Positions 43,357-52,280 of a stretch of DNA of 64,000 nt are shown in pieces. This DNA is from Neobacillus novalis NBRC 102450 (GTDB taxonomy: Bacteria; Bacillota; Bacilli; Bacillales; Cytobacillaceae). Position 1 is the first letter of the stretch, and every line of letters begins with the position of its first letter. A model generated the notes under the pieces. The model did no database searches. It worked only from the letters and a program-made list of their open reading frames with translations, and had not been told where the DNA came from. The stretch spans positions 58,601 through 122,600 of the forward strand of contig NZ_BCVP01000024.1 in NCBI RefSeq assembly GCF_001591805.1, given 5' to 3'. The translations under genes were made by a program, and so were the position numbers.

Positions 43357-44154
43357 GTGAATATATTTTTAAAAGAATTGAAGTCGCACCGGAAATCGCT
43401 CATCTTTTGGAGCATCGGGGTCTTCTTCATGGTAGCATCAGGGATGGCTAAATTTGAGGCGTTTTCATCATCAGGCCAATCGATTAATACGATGATGGCC
43501 GACTTACCAAAATCACTAAAGGTGGTCTTAGGTATGAGCGACTTGGATTTATCGATGGCCAGCGGTTATTATGGCATGCTCTTCCTCTATTTGTTATTGA
43601 TGGCAACCATCCATGCAGCGATGCTCGGGGCAACGATTATCGCCAAAGAAGAGCGTGATAAAACAGCGGAGTTTTTGTTCACCAAGCCGGTAGCAAGAAC
43701 GACCATCATTACCGCAAAATTATTGGCTGCTTTCGTGAATATTGTCATCTTTAATCTTGTAACGCTTGTTTCTTCCATCCTTCTTATGGGGAAATACAGC
43801 CATGGTGAGGACGTCGCTGGTGAAATTGCCGTGTTAATGATGGGAATGTTTATTTTGCAAATCTTATTTATGGTCATCGGCAGTGCCCTCGCTGCGGTCA
43901 AAAGGAAACCTAAGACGGCGGCATCGCAAGCGACGGCCATTCTTTTGCTGACATATGGGTTAGCGGTCGCCGTCGATTTGAACGAACACCTCAAGGGTCT
44001 AAAATACTTGACGCCGTTTAAATATTTTGAAGCGAAAAATGTCATGTATGGCGGCGGACTCGAGACAAGCTTCGTTGTCCTCTCGGCTGTGTTAATCGGC
44101 GTGCTTGCTTTTGCCACCTTTTTCTTTTATAAAAAAAGAGATTTGAATCTGTAA
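43357..44154 (+). CDS. ABC-2 type permease, second of two
   Basis: A 265-aa paralogue of the preceding permease, equal in length, with the same loop motif (DKTAEFLFTKPVAR) and the ending LTPFKYFEAKNVM that parallels LSPFKYFETAYIL. GTG start with GGGGGTGG upstream. The tandem pair probably arose by duplication and works as a heterodimer with the ATPase encoded just upstream. Confidence 0.85.
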   Translation: MNIFLKELKSHRKSLIFWSIGVFFMVASGMAKFEAFSSSGQSINTMMADLPKSLKVVLGMSDLDLSMASGYYGMLFLYLLLMATIHAAMLGATIIAKEERDKTAEFLFTKPVARTTIITAKLLAAFVNIVIFNLVTLVSSILLMGKYSHGEDVAGEIAVLMMGMFILQILFMVIGSALAAVKRKPKTAASQATAILLLTYGLAVAVDLNEHLKGLKYLTPFKYFEAKNVMYGGGLETSFVVLSAVLIGVLAFATFFFYKKRDLNL

Positions 44155-44233
44155 GGGAAAGACTCTGTCGCTTTTATTACGTTAACAATAATGTTAATAT
44201 AGGTAAATGAATTGGAAAAAGGAGGATACAAGC

Positions 44234-44581
44234 ATGACACAACATGAAAACAATACGTTGCCGCCGAAAACATGTTCCGTTGAGCGGTTAGTGACGATGG
44301 AAGCAGATGTTAAGAAGGTGCTGGCAGGAGAAAAAACGGCAACGCGCCGAAATGGCAGATATGCTGACCCCGGTGAAATCATGACGCTTGAAGGCCGTCA
44401 GTTCGTCGTTGAAAATGTTTATTCGCAAAGCCTTGGTGAGCTGACCGATGCTGATGCGCGCCGCGAGGGCTTTGAAACGGTAGAGGATTATAAACAATCG
44501 ATCCTAGCTTACCACCCGGGAATGCCGTGGCTCCCGCAAATGCGTGTCTGGGTCCATGAATTTCGCCCCGTCGAAGATTAA
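44234..44581 (+). CDS. ASCH domain protein
   Basis: A 115-aa cytoplasmic protein. VLAGEKTATRRNGRYADPGE, then GRQFVVENVYSQSLGEL and GMPWLPQMRVWVHEF fit the ASCH fold (PUA-like beta-barrel). Family members bind RNA or act as amidohydrolases on modified nucleosides. The start is ATG 44234 with AAAGGAGG upstream. No functional link with its neighbours is evident. Confidence 0.78.
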   Translation: MTQHENNTLPPKTCSVERLVTMEADVKKVLAGEKTATRRNGRYADPGEIMTLEGRQFVVENVYSQSLGELTDADARREGFETVEDYKQSILAYHPGMPWLPQMRVWVHEFRPVED

Positions 44582-44670
44582 TATGACTAACAAGTGGTCC
44601 ATGTTTATGGGCCATTTTTTATTACCCTTTTATTAGGAATAGACTCCGATCATTCACTCTTATCAATGAT

Positions 44671-44781
44671 CTCGCCTATTTGTGCTGGAATCTCGCCAAA
44701 CTGGACAGGAATCTCGCTAAACTTCGGATTTATTTCGCCAACTTTCTCATTAATCTCGCCAAACTGGCCGCGGATTTCGCT
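44671..44781. repeat. Exact 21-nt tandem array, six units
   Basis: The motif (C/T)TCGC(C/T) begins at 44671, 44692, 44713, 44734, 44755 and 44776, exactly every 21 nt. Best unit: AATCTCGCCAAACTGG. A plus-strand frame through it gives 7-residue repeats (ISPNWTG type) but lacks any sign of being a real gene. It lies directly before the heterodimeric ABC exporter. Function unknown. Confidence 0.7.
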
Positions 44782-44874
44782 AAACCCTTATTTTTCAAAC
44801 TAATTAATTGTTTAATTGCCCAATACGAAATTATAATAGGATTATTACGAGACCCGAAATTCTGAGGTGGGAAG

Positions 44875-46605
44875 ATGAAATTTTTATCAAAATACATAAA
44901 AAAATATTGGAGGTCTTTCAGCATTGCCGTCTTATTTCTCACCTTTGAAGCGATTAGTGACTTGCTACAGCCGACGATTATGGCGAAAATCATCGATGAA
45001 GGTGTGGCAAATAAGGATATCCATTATGTCTTGAAAATGGGCGGCCTGATGCTTGCGATTACCGCATTTGGGGCAGTGGCTGCCTCAACAAGAAGCATTA
45101 TGGCCAGCATCGTATCGCAAAATTTTGGAACAGAATTACGCTCGGATTTATTTAAGAAAATTCAAACGCTCTCCTTTAAAAATCTTGATAAGTTTGACCG
45201 TGCGTCGCTCATTACCCGGCTAACAAACGATGTCACACAGGTGCAGGTGTTTGTCAATGGACTGATGCGGATTTTCGTGAAAGCCCCGCTGCTGGCGATT
45301 GGCGGCCTCATCATGGCAACGCGACTCAATCTCCATTTATCCGTGGTGCTCGCGGTAGTCGTGCCGATTGTAGCCCTGTTAATTATCGTCAATTTGCGCT
45401 TAGGGTTTCCGCTCTTCGCCAAGGTGCAAAAGGCATTGGACCGGGTGAACGGTGTGATGCGTGAGTATTTATCAGGTGTCCGTGTCGTGAAGGCGTTCAA
45501 TCGCTTTGATGTTGAGATTGGCAAGTTTACCAAGGTAAATGAACAATTTAAGCAGCAGTCGATCGCTGCCGGACGCCTAATGGCTACCTTTAGCCCAGCA
45601 ATTATGCTGACGGTTAACCTCGGCATTGTCGTCGTCCTTTGGATTGGCGGATTCGGGGTCAGCACCGGAAACATTCAGGTCGGTCATGTTATTGCGTTCA
45701 TCAACTATATGACGCAAATCTTATTTTCGCTGATGATGATTTCCATGGTTTTTAATATGTTTGTTCGGGCCAAGGCGTCAGCAGGCAGAATTGACGAAGT
45801 ATTTTCACAACAGGATGACATCACTTGGGAAAACGAGGCTGTAACGCCAACTTATAAGGAAAAAGGAAGAATCGATTTTGAACATGTTTCCTTCGCTTAT
45901 GACGGGACAACCGGTGAAGCCGTATTAAAAGATATTAACCTTACCATCCTGCCCGGCGAAACAGTCGGCATCATCGGTTCAACCGGTTCGGGGAAAAGCA
46001 CCCTTGTCGGGCTCATCCCCCGCTTTTATGATGCGGCAAGCGGCACGATTAAAGTAGGTGGCGAAGATATTAAACTTCTTAATCCAAGGATTCTAAGGGA
46101 GAAGATTGCAATGGTGCCGCAGAAGAATATTCTCTTTACCGGCAGTGTAGCGGAGAATATTCGCTGGGGAAAAGAAGACGCCTCCCAAGATGAAGTTGAA
46201 TCCGCGGCGGCGGTTGCCGGCGCCCATGACTTTATCGCCGCCGCGCCGGAAGGCTATGAAACTAGAATCGGTCAAGGCGGCGTTAATTTTTCCGGAGGGC
46301 AGAAGCAGCGGATTTCGATTGCCAGAGCGTTGGTGAAAAAACCAGAGATTTTAATCTTGGATGACAGTACAAGCGCGGTAGATGTAGCCACTGAGGCAAA
46401 AATAAAGGCTGCCTTGAAAGAGTATGCCGAGAATCTTACGTGTCTCTTGATTGCCCAGCGGATTAGTTCAATTATCGATGCTGACAAAATTGTTGTGCTT
46501 GACCAAGGTGAAGCAGTTGGATTTGGAACCCATCAAGAGTTAATCAACACATGTACCGTGTATCAGGAAATCTATCAATCTCAGATGGGCAAGGAGGTGC
46601 TATGA
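44875..46605 (+). CDS. yheI: Heterodimeric ABC exporter subunit with degenerate site (YheI/BmrC-like)
   Basis: A 576-aa half-transporter: six-helix exporter domain (about residues 1-310), then an ATPase with Walker A GSTGSGKST, signature FSGGQKQRISIARAL and Walker B LILDDSTSAVD. The residue after the Walker B Asp is Asp instead of the catalytic Glu, as in the degenerate subunit of BmrCD-type pumps. It overlaps the next gene (ATGA). Together they would export drugs. Confidence 0.88.
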   Translation: MKFLSKYIKKYWRSFSIAVLFLTFEAISDLLQPTIMAKIIDEGVANKDIHYVLKMGGLMLAITAFGAVAASTRSIMASIVSQNFGTELRSDLFKKIQTLSFKNLDKFDRASLITRLTNDVTQVQVFVNGLMRIFVKAPLLAIGGLIMATRLNLHLSVVLAVVVPIVALLIIVNLRLGFPLFAKVQKALDRVNGVMREYLSGVRVVKAFNRFDVEIGKFTKVNEQFKQQSIAAGRLMATFSPAIMLTVNLGIVVVLWIGGFGVSTGNIQVGHVIAFINYMTQILFSLMMISMVFNMFVRAKASAGRIDEVFSQQDDITWENEAVTPTYKEKGRIDFEHVSFAYDGTTGEAVLKDINLTILPGETVGIIGSTGSGKSTLVGLIPRFYDAASGTIKVGGEDIKLLNPRILREKIAMVPQKNILFTGSVAENIRWGKEDASQDEVESAAAVAGAHDFIAAAPEGYETRIGQGGVNFSGGQKQRISIARALVKKPEILILDDSTSAVDVATEAKIKAALKEYAENLTCLLIAQRISSIIDADKIVVLDQGEAVGFGTHQELINTCTVYQEIYQSQMGKEVL

Positions 46606-48461
46606 TGTCAAAGGGAACGGAACAAACGAGTAGTAATCCTACTGCCCCTCCCCCATTGAGACCCGGCGGTGCCCAGCGGCTTCGTGGCCCAGTCGTTAAG
46701 CCGAAGAACTTTAAAGCGACATTGAAGCGTCTTTGGCATTATTTTGGCAATGAGCGCAAAATGCTATTGCTAATTTTTCTTTTTATCGTAATTGATTCAG
46801 TCCTCATGCTCCTCGCCCCGTTCTTAATCGGGAAAGCAGTGGATGCGATGAGCCTTCATAATGGAAAGGTAGATTTTACGTTCCTGGAAATGGTGATTGT
46901 CGTTTTAACCTGCGCCTATGTTGCCGATGCTGGTCTGACATTTTTACAAGGATGGCTGATGGCTGGTGTTGCCGGGAGGGTGGTCATGCGCCTTCGCGCT
47001 GCCCTGTTTAAAAAGCTGCAAAAGCTGTCGGTTTCCTTTTTTGATTCGCGAACACACGGGGAACTGATGAGCAGGCTTTCGAATGATGTCGATAACGTCA
47101 GCAATACAATCTCGCAATCAACAACACAGCTGATGTCAGGGCTGATTGTCATTGCCGGTTCGTTAATCATGATGTTAGTCTTAAGCCCCGTGTTAACGGT
47201 GGCAAGCTTAGTTACCGTCCCGCTCGTCTTCTTGCTGACACGGACGATTGCGAAAAGAACGAGTGTCTTTTTTAAAAATCAACAAGTACAGCTTGGGAAA
47301 TTAAATGGCCATATTGAGGAGACCATCTCCGGCATTGAAGTGGTCAAAGCGTTTAATCATGAGGATAAGGTGATTGAAGAGTTTGAAGTCGTCAATACAA
47401 AGCTCCGTGCAGTCGGCCTTAAGGCACAAATTTGGTCGGGATTTCTGATGCCGATTATGAACGTGATTAATAATCTTGGCTTTGCAATTGTCGCCGTCCT
47501 GGGCGGAATCCTTGCCGCTAAGAGCTTAATTACCGTTGGGGCCATCGCTAGCTTTATCACCTACTCGCGGCAGTTTGTCAGACCGCTTAATGACCTTGCC
47601 AACATCTTTAACATCCTCCAGTCAGGTGTTGCCGGTGCTGAGCGCGTATTTGAAATTATTGACGAACAGGAAGAGACAGCGGATACAGCCAATGCGGTGG
47701 TCTTAGAAAATCCGAAAGGCCATGTTGTCTTTGAGAATGTCAGCTTTGGCTATCGGCCGGATGTGCCTATTTTAAAAAATGTCAGTTTTGAGGCGGTTGT
47801 CGGCAGCAGTACCGCCCTTGTCGGTCCTACGGGGGCGGGAAAAACGACCATCGTCAATCTGCTGACACGCTTTTACGATGTCACCGAGGGGAGAATTCTT
47901 CTAGACGGCCGCGATATTCGAACCTATACAAGAGACAGCTTAAGAAGCTGCTTTGGTTTTGTCCTCCAGGATACCTATTTATTTTCCGGAACGATTAAGG
48001 AGAATATTAAGTACGGGAAACCCGGCGCAGGTGATGACGAGGTCGAATCGGCGGCGAGAATGGCTAATGCCGATAGTTTTATCAGACGGCTCCCCCAGCA
48101 ATATGAAACCATCCTTTCAGAAAATGGCGGCAACCTCAGCCAAGGGGAGCGCCAGCTGTTAGCGATTGCCAGGGTAATGTTGGCCAAACCGTCGCTTTTG
48201 ATTTTAGATGAAGCGACCAGCAGTATTGATACGAGAACCGAGCTCCATATTCAAGCGGCCTTGCTCAAGCTGATGGAAGAGCGGACGAGCTTTATCATTG
48301 CCCACCGCTTAAATACGATTCGCGATGCCGATACGATTATGGTGATTGATGGCGGGCAAATCGTCGAACAAGGAAGCCATGATGAGTTAATGAGCGCCCA
48401 AGGCCGATATTATCAAATGTTTTTTAACCAATTTAAAAATGTCGAAGAAGCGCTGGATTAA
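46602..48461 (+). CDS. yheH: Heterodimeric ABC exporter catalytic subunit (YheH/BmrD-like)
   Basis: A 619-aa partner of the preceding half-transporter: a Pro/Gly-rich cytoplasmic N-terminus of about 45 residues, six helices, then Walker A GPTGAGKTT, signature LSQGERQLLAIARV and Walker B LLILDEATSSIDTRTE with the catalytic Glu. The signature reads LSQGE instead of LSGGE. The start at 46602 follows AAGGAGG and overlaps the upstream stop. A strong terminator follows, so the operon has two genes. Confidence 0.88.
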   Translation: MMSKGTEQTSSNPTAPPPLRPGGAQRLRGPVVKPKNFKATLKRLWHYFGNERKMLLLIFLFIVIDSVLMLLAPFLIGKAVDAMSLHNGKVDFTFLEMVIVVLTCAYVADAGLTFLQGWLMAGVAGRVVMRLRAALFKKLQKLSVSFFDSRTHGELMSRLSNDVDNVSNTISQSTTQLMSGLIVIAGSLIMMLVLSPVLTVASLVTVPLVFLLTRTIAKRTSVFFKNQQVQLGKLNGHIEETISGIEVVKAFNHEDKVIEEFEVVNTKLRAVGLKAQIWSGFLMPIMNVINNLGFAIVAVLGGILAAKSLITVGAIASFITYSRQFVRPLNDLANIFNILQSGVAGAERVFEIIDEQEETADTANAVVLENPKGHVVFENVSFGYRPDVPILKNVSFEAVVGSSTALVGPTGAGKTTIVNLLTRFYDVTEGRILLDGRDIRTYTRDSLRSCFGFVLQDTYLFSGTIKENIKYGKPGAGDDEVESAARMANADSFIRRLPQQYETILSENGGNLSQGERQLLAIARVMLAKPSLLILDEATSSIDTRTELHIQAALLKLMEERTSFIIAHRLNTIRDADTIMVIDGGQIVEQGSHDELMSAQGRYYQMFFNQFKNVEEALD

Positions 48462-48471
48462 TGTGCTGACC

Positions 48472-48507
48472 AAAGACCCCTGCTGTTTTCATGAAGCAGG
48501 GGTCTTT
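48472..48507 (+). terminator. Terminator of the heterodimeric ABC operon
   Basis: AAAGACCCCTGCT / AGCAGGGGTCTTT, a perfect 13-bp stem with a 10-nt loop, then TTTA. Confidence 0.9.
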
Positions 48508-48638
48508 TTACCCAGGGAGAATAGCCCTAGCGAATTTTGTCGTAATTATTTCTAAAATGGAAAAAAATATGTCGCAAAAATGCCGAAATATGTTAATGTG
48601 AAGAAGGAGATTATTGAAAAGCAAAAGGTGGACATAAC

Positions 48639-49343
48639 GTGAAAAAGTGGAAAATTATCTTAAGTGTCGTTGTTTTACTGTTGGCAGCGGGAGCAGGTAC
48701 TCTTTATTATTTTCTTAATATAAAAGATTATCAAACTGCTGATGCAAAAGTAGATGAGATTGTTAAAAATGATTTCAAGGTCAAATTACCTAGTGAGGAT
48801 GTTTCTGAGGATGGTTCCGAGGATGGTTCCGAGGATGAATCTGGTGCAGAAGTAACAGAGCAAAGTTCCAATCTTACGGCAGATGCGTCTGGAACAGCTG
48901 CCCCGGCTGACTCAGCGGCAGGAACAACACAAAGTCAAAGCACCAATAAAAATTCGGGTCAGGTCAAAAAACCGTCAGTTGTGAAACTGACTGCTGGCGC
49001 TATTTTGGAAAAATACCAGCCGGCTTTCCATGATTTACAAGCGCAGGCAGACGGCAAGCTGAATGCCCTCTTATCCTATGCGTTCAGTGAGTATCAAACA
49101 AAGAAATCCAATGGTGATGAAATTTCTTATTTTTACTTTTACTCGAAGTATAACGGGGCAGCGAAAAAGCTTGAAGCCAGCACCGATCAATCATTTGACT
49201 ATATTTACAACGCACTTGTTAAAGAATTAGAGAAAAACGGCTACAGTTCCAATGAAGCCAAGTCCATTAAAGACCATTATCAAAATCTAAAAAAGCAGCG
49301 AAGATCTGCATTAATGGATAAAGCGGTTGCCTATTTAAAATAA
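48639..49343 (+). CDS. Membrane-anchored acidic protein, unknown function
   Basis: A 234-aa protein. KKWKIILSVVVLLLAAGAGTLYYFL is the N-terminal anchor (quoted in parts: LSVVVLLLAAGAG). An acidic segment with tandem SEDG repeats follows (about residues 54-68; the DNA repeats a 12-nt unit GGATGGTTCCGA), then a Ser/Thr/Ala-rich linker to about 110 and a helical C-terminal domain (about 117-234; ILEKYQPAFHDLQAQADGKL, and KEYFYF-like EISYFYFYSKYN). GTG start with AAAGGTGG. No homologue recognised. The next gene is a wall-binding repeat protein, so a surface role is plausible. Confidence 0.7.
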   Translation: MKKWKIILSVVVLLLAAGAGTLYYFLNIKDYQTADAKVDEIVKNDFKVKLPSEDVSEDGSEDGSEDESGAEVTEQSSNLTADASGTAAPADSAAGTTQSQSTNKNSGQVKKPSVVKLTAGAILEKYQPAFHDLQAQADGKLNALLSYAFSEYQTKKSNGDEISYFYFYSKYNGAAKKLEASTDQSFDYIYNALVKELEKNGYSSNEAKSIKDHYQNLKKQRRSALMDKAVAYLK

Positions 49344-49475
49344 TTTGTTGAATAATGCAGAAAAATGTTGTATAAAATGGTAGTTTTATGTAAAATAATA
49401 CTATTGCATCATATAGTAATCTAGTAATCTAGTTCTATTTGCATGGGGTCATCACATTCACCAAGGAGGATTATT

Positions 49476-50609
49476 GTGAAAAAGATTATTGCTTTATCCA
49501 GCTTTTTGTTTCTTTTCCTTTTAGCCGTGCTTCCAGCAAATGTTTCACATGCAGCAGCCGCTAAAAATGTTGACTTAACAAGCATTACCTTGTTTACCAA
49601 TGATGGTAAAACAATTGTAGCCGAAAAGAAGGGCAGCAACTTTACCTTTAATTTGGTTGGTAAAAATGGGAATCTTGAAATAAACCGGATTGAATTTAAA
49701 TCATCAAATGCTACAACTGTTTCCATTTTTCAAAGAACAGATGAAGAATATTCAGATGACGTTGATTTACGTTTTGCAGATGGAAAAGCCTATTTAGATA
49801 AAGCGAAATTAGTAGATTGGCTTATTCGTGTGGGTGAAATTGATGATGAAGATCTTCTTGACTTGATTAAAAATGATGAATCCGAGGGGTTAGCGTTCGT
49901 TCAAGATCTCAAATATTTCACAGATGGTGGAGCGCTTCCACTTTTTGTTGCAGATGATAACGGTAATGAAACAGAGTATTCTGTAGCATTCAAATCAACA
50001 CAATGGGTAAAGCAAAACGGTAAATGGTATTTCATTGGACAAGAAAGTAATTCCATGACTGATTATGCCACTGGCTGGGTTGATGATAATGGAACATGGT
50101 ACTTTATGGGTAAAGACGGTGCGATGCAGACTGGCTGGGTTAAGTCAGGCAGCAAATGGTATTTCTTAAATCCAAGCGGTGCAATGGCAACAGGTTGGGT
50201 TAAGGACAAAGGAACATGGTATTACCTTAATCTGGAAAACGGCGACATGGCAACAGGCTGGGCAAAAGTAGGAGGTAAATGGTACTTCCTTGACGGCAGT
50301 GGTGCAATGAAAACTGGCTGGGTTAAAACAGGCGGTAAGTGGTACTTCTTAAATTCAAGCGGCGCAATGGCAACAGGCTGGGCAAAAGTATCGAACAAGT
50401 GGTACTACCTTGATGCTTCTGGTGCAATGAAGACTGGCTGGGTTAAAGTATCGAACAAATGGTACTACCTTGATGGCTCTGGAGCAATGAAAACAGGCTG
50501 GGTTGAAGTATCTAAAAAATGGTACTACCTATACAGTGACGGCCACATGGCAGCTAATACAAAAATCGGCTCATACCGCGTAGGTGCAGATGGAGCTTGG
50601 ATTAAATAA
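49476..50609 (+). CDS. Secreted cell-wall-binding repeat protein
   Basis: A 377-aa exported protein. Signal peptide (about residues 1-25, ending SHAAA), a unique domain of about 140 residues (VDLTSITLFTNDGK onward, with EIDDEDLLDLI) that I do not recognise, and about nine to ten CW_binding_1-like repeats (unit like TGWVKTGGKWYFLNSSGAMA) to the C-terminus, ending with a capped unit NTKIGSYRVGADGAW. The GTG at 49476 with AAGGAGG is the start; the in-frame ATG upstream lacks one. The same repeat type occurs in the wall enzyme at 29904-31643. Confidence 0.82.
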   Translation: MKKIIALSSFLFLFLLAVLPANVSHAAAAKNVDLTSITLFTNDGKTIVAEKKGSNFTFNLVGKNGNLEINRIEFKSSNATTVSIFQRTDEEYSDDVDLRFADGKAYLDKAKLVDWLIRVGEIDDEDLLDLIKNDESEGLAFVQDLKYFTDGGALPLFVADDNGNETEYSVAFKSTQWVKQNGKWYFIGQESNSMTDYATGWVDDNGTWYFMGKDGAMQTGWVKSGSKWYFLNPSGAMATGWVKDKGTWYYLNLENGDMATGWAKVGGKWYFLDGSGAMKTGWVKTGGKWYFLNSSGAMATGWAKVSNKWYYLDASGAMKTGWVKVSNKWYYLDGSGAMKTGWVEVSKKWYYLYSDGHMAANTKIGSYRVGADGAWIK

Positions 50610-50616
50610 TTGAGTA

Positions 50617-50649
50617 AAAGAGCGAATACGAGATTTGTATTCTCTCTTT
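50617..50649 (+). terminator. Terminator of the wall-binding repeat gene
   Basis: AAAGAG-C-GAATAC / GTATTC-T-CTCTTT, 12 of 13 paired, then TTTTTTATT. Confidence 0.75.
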
Positions 50650-50783
50650 TTTTATTAAAAATAGTGACAGCTGTAAAGACAGTTGCTAAAATACCTTTAT
50701 GGCTGATAGATATACAGTCAGTCTCTAAAAAATTATTTTTTGGGGAATAATGTAATCAGATGTAGCAGCATAAGGGGGATCCA

Positions 50784-51989
50784 ATGAACAACAAGAAGGA
50801 AATATCAGAACGGAAATTACTTGGAGTTGCCGGGATGGGCTGGATGTTCGATGCCATGGATGTAGGCATGCTCAGCTTCATTATCGCGGCTTTAAAGCTG
50901 GAATGGGATTTAACTCCGGGTCAGATGGGCTGGATTGGCAGTATTAATTCAATTGGAATGGCAGTTGGGGCCCTCGTGTTTGGCTTAATGGCTGACCGGA
51001 TTGGCCGCAAACATGTTTTTATCATTACGTTATTATTATTTACAGTCGGGAGCGGAGCGTCCGCCTTTACATCTACGTTATCGGTCTTTTTAGTGTTAAG
51101 ATTCTTTGTTGGAGCCGGTTTAGGCGGGGAACTTCCGGTTGCCTCGACACTTGTATCCGAAAGTGTCCCGGTCGAGAAACGCGGCCGGATTGTCGTACTG
51201 CTAGAAAGCTTTTGGGCAGGAGGCTGGCTGATTGCCGCTGTCATTTCCTATTTCGTGATTCCGAGGTATGGCTGGCAGGCTGCTTTGTTAATCAGTGCCC
51301 TTCCGGCGATCTATGCTTTATTTTTGCGTATCGGTCTTCCCGATTCGCCGCGCTTTTCTGCCATCAAGGAGGAAAAGAAAATCTCGGCCCTTCAAAGTAT
51401 GAAGAAGCTGTGGTCCAAAGAATACAGCCGCCAGACGGCGATGCTATGGATTGTTTGGTTCTGCGTAGTCTTCTCTTATTACGGGATGTTCCTATGGCTC
51501 CCAAGTGTGATGGTCATGAAAGGCTTTAGCTTAATTAAGAGTTTTGAATATGTGCTAATCATGACGCTGGCGCAGCTGCCGGGCTATTTTACCGCTGCCT
51601 GGTGCATAGAGCGGTTTGGGCGAAAATTTGTGTTGGTCGTCTATTTAACGGGTACGGCTGTAAGTGCCTACCTTTTTGGGTCAGCCGAAACAACTGCGAT
51701 GTTAATGACGGCGGGAATTCTGTTGTCATTCTTTAATCTCGGCGCCTGGGGCGGCCTTTACGCCTATACACCGGAACAATATCCGACGATTATCCGCGGT
51801 ACAGGTACAGGGATGGCCGCTTCCTTTGGCCGGATTGGCGGTGTGTTAGGGCCTTTATTGGTCGGTTATCTTGTTGCACAAAACATTTCTATTTCCACCA
51901 TTTTTACTTGTTTTTGTATTTCAGTCCTAATTGGCGCATGTACCGTTCTCTTTTTGGGAACCGAAACGAAGAGCAAAGAATTGCTTTAA
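50784..51989 (+). CDS. MFS transporter, sugar/aromatic-acid subfamily (NiaP/YceI-like)
   Basis: A 401-aa, 12-helix symporter. GWMFDAMDVGMLSFII in helix 1 with the conserved Asp, loop motif GLMADRIGRKHVF, ESVPVEKRGRIVVLLES after helix 4, GLPDSPRF before the central loop, and GLYAYTPEQYPTIIRGTGTG near helix 10 mark the family that includes nicotinate transporter NiaP (YceI) and aromatic-acid transporters. Substrate likely a small carboxylate. SD AAGGGGG. Confidence 0.82.
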   Translation: MNNKKEISERKLLGVAGMGWMFDAMDVGMLSFIIAALKLEWDLTPGQMGWIGSINSIGMAVGALVFGLMADRIGRKHVFIITLLLFTVGSGASAFTSTLSVFLVLRFFVGAGLGGELPVASTLVSESVPVEKRGRIVVLLESFWAGGWLIAAVISYFVIPRYGWQAALLISALPAIYALFLRIGLPDSPRFSAIKEEKKISALQSMKKLWSKEYSRQTAMLWIVWFCVVFSYYGMFLWLPSVMVMKGFSLIKSFEYVLIMTLAQLPGYFTAAWCIERFGRKFVLVVYLTGTAVSAYLFGSAETTAMLMTAGILLSFFNLGAWGGLYAYTPEQYPTIIRGTGTGMAASFGRIGGVLGPLLVGYLVAQNISISTIFTCFCISVLIGACTVLFLGTETKSKELL

Positions 51990-52002
51990 TCATTAGAATC
52001 AG

Positions 52003-52025
52003 GAGATTCCTAAATCAGGAGTCTC
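52003..52025 (+). terminator. Terminator of the MFS gene
   Basis: GAGATTCCT / AGGAGTCTC, one G-T pair, then TTTTATTTT. Confidence 0.6.
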
Positions 52026-52180
52026 TTTTATTTTATATTTCGACAAAATAATTGAAAGCTGATTTATTTATCTTTAGAAAATAAAACTCTATTCACTTTA
52101 TGCGAATTAATCCTATGCAGTTAGTAATTATGCCAATTATCACTATATTCCAAATTATTTTAAAATAAGTGCTTTATGAC

Positions 52181-52223
52181 TAGACGAACTCCAAAATATT
52201 AGGTACAATATTTTCAGAATATT
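52181..52223 (+). promoter_or_regulatory. liv operon promoter with CodY-like box
   Basis: A plausible -35 TAGACG (52181-52186), 17-nt spacer, -10 TACAAT (52204-52209). TATTTTCAGAATATT (52209-52223) matches 13 of 15 positions of the CodY consensus AATTTTCWGAAAATT and overlaps the start-site region. CodY senses isoleucine and valine, which suits a branched-chain amino acid transporter. Confidence 0.6.
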
Positions 52224-52280
52224 ATCTTTTTTAGCAACAGCGAGACAATTGATTTGGAGAAAAAAACAGGGGGTAAAGCC

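Noticed and set aside
44594..44803. 69-aa frame with 7-residue ISPNWTG-like repeats
   Set aside because: It follows from the 21-nt DNA periodicity; no SD, and homologous arrays elsewhere do not keep the frame.
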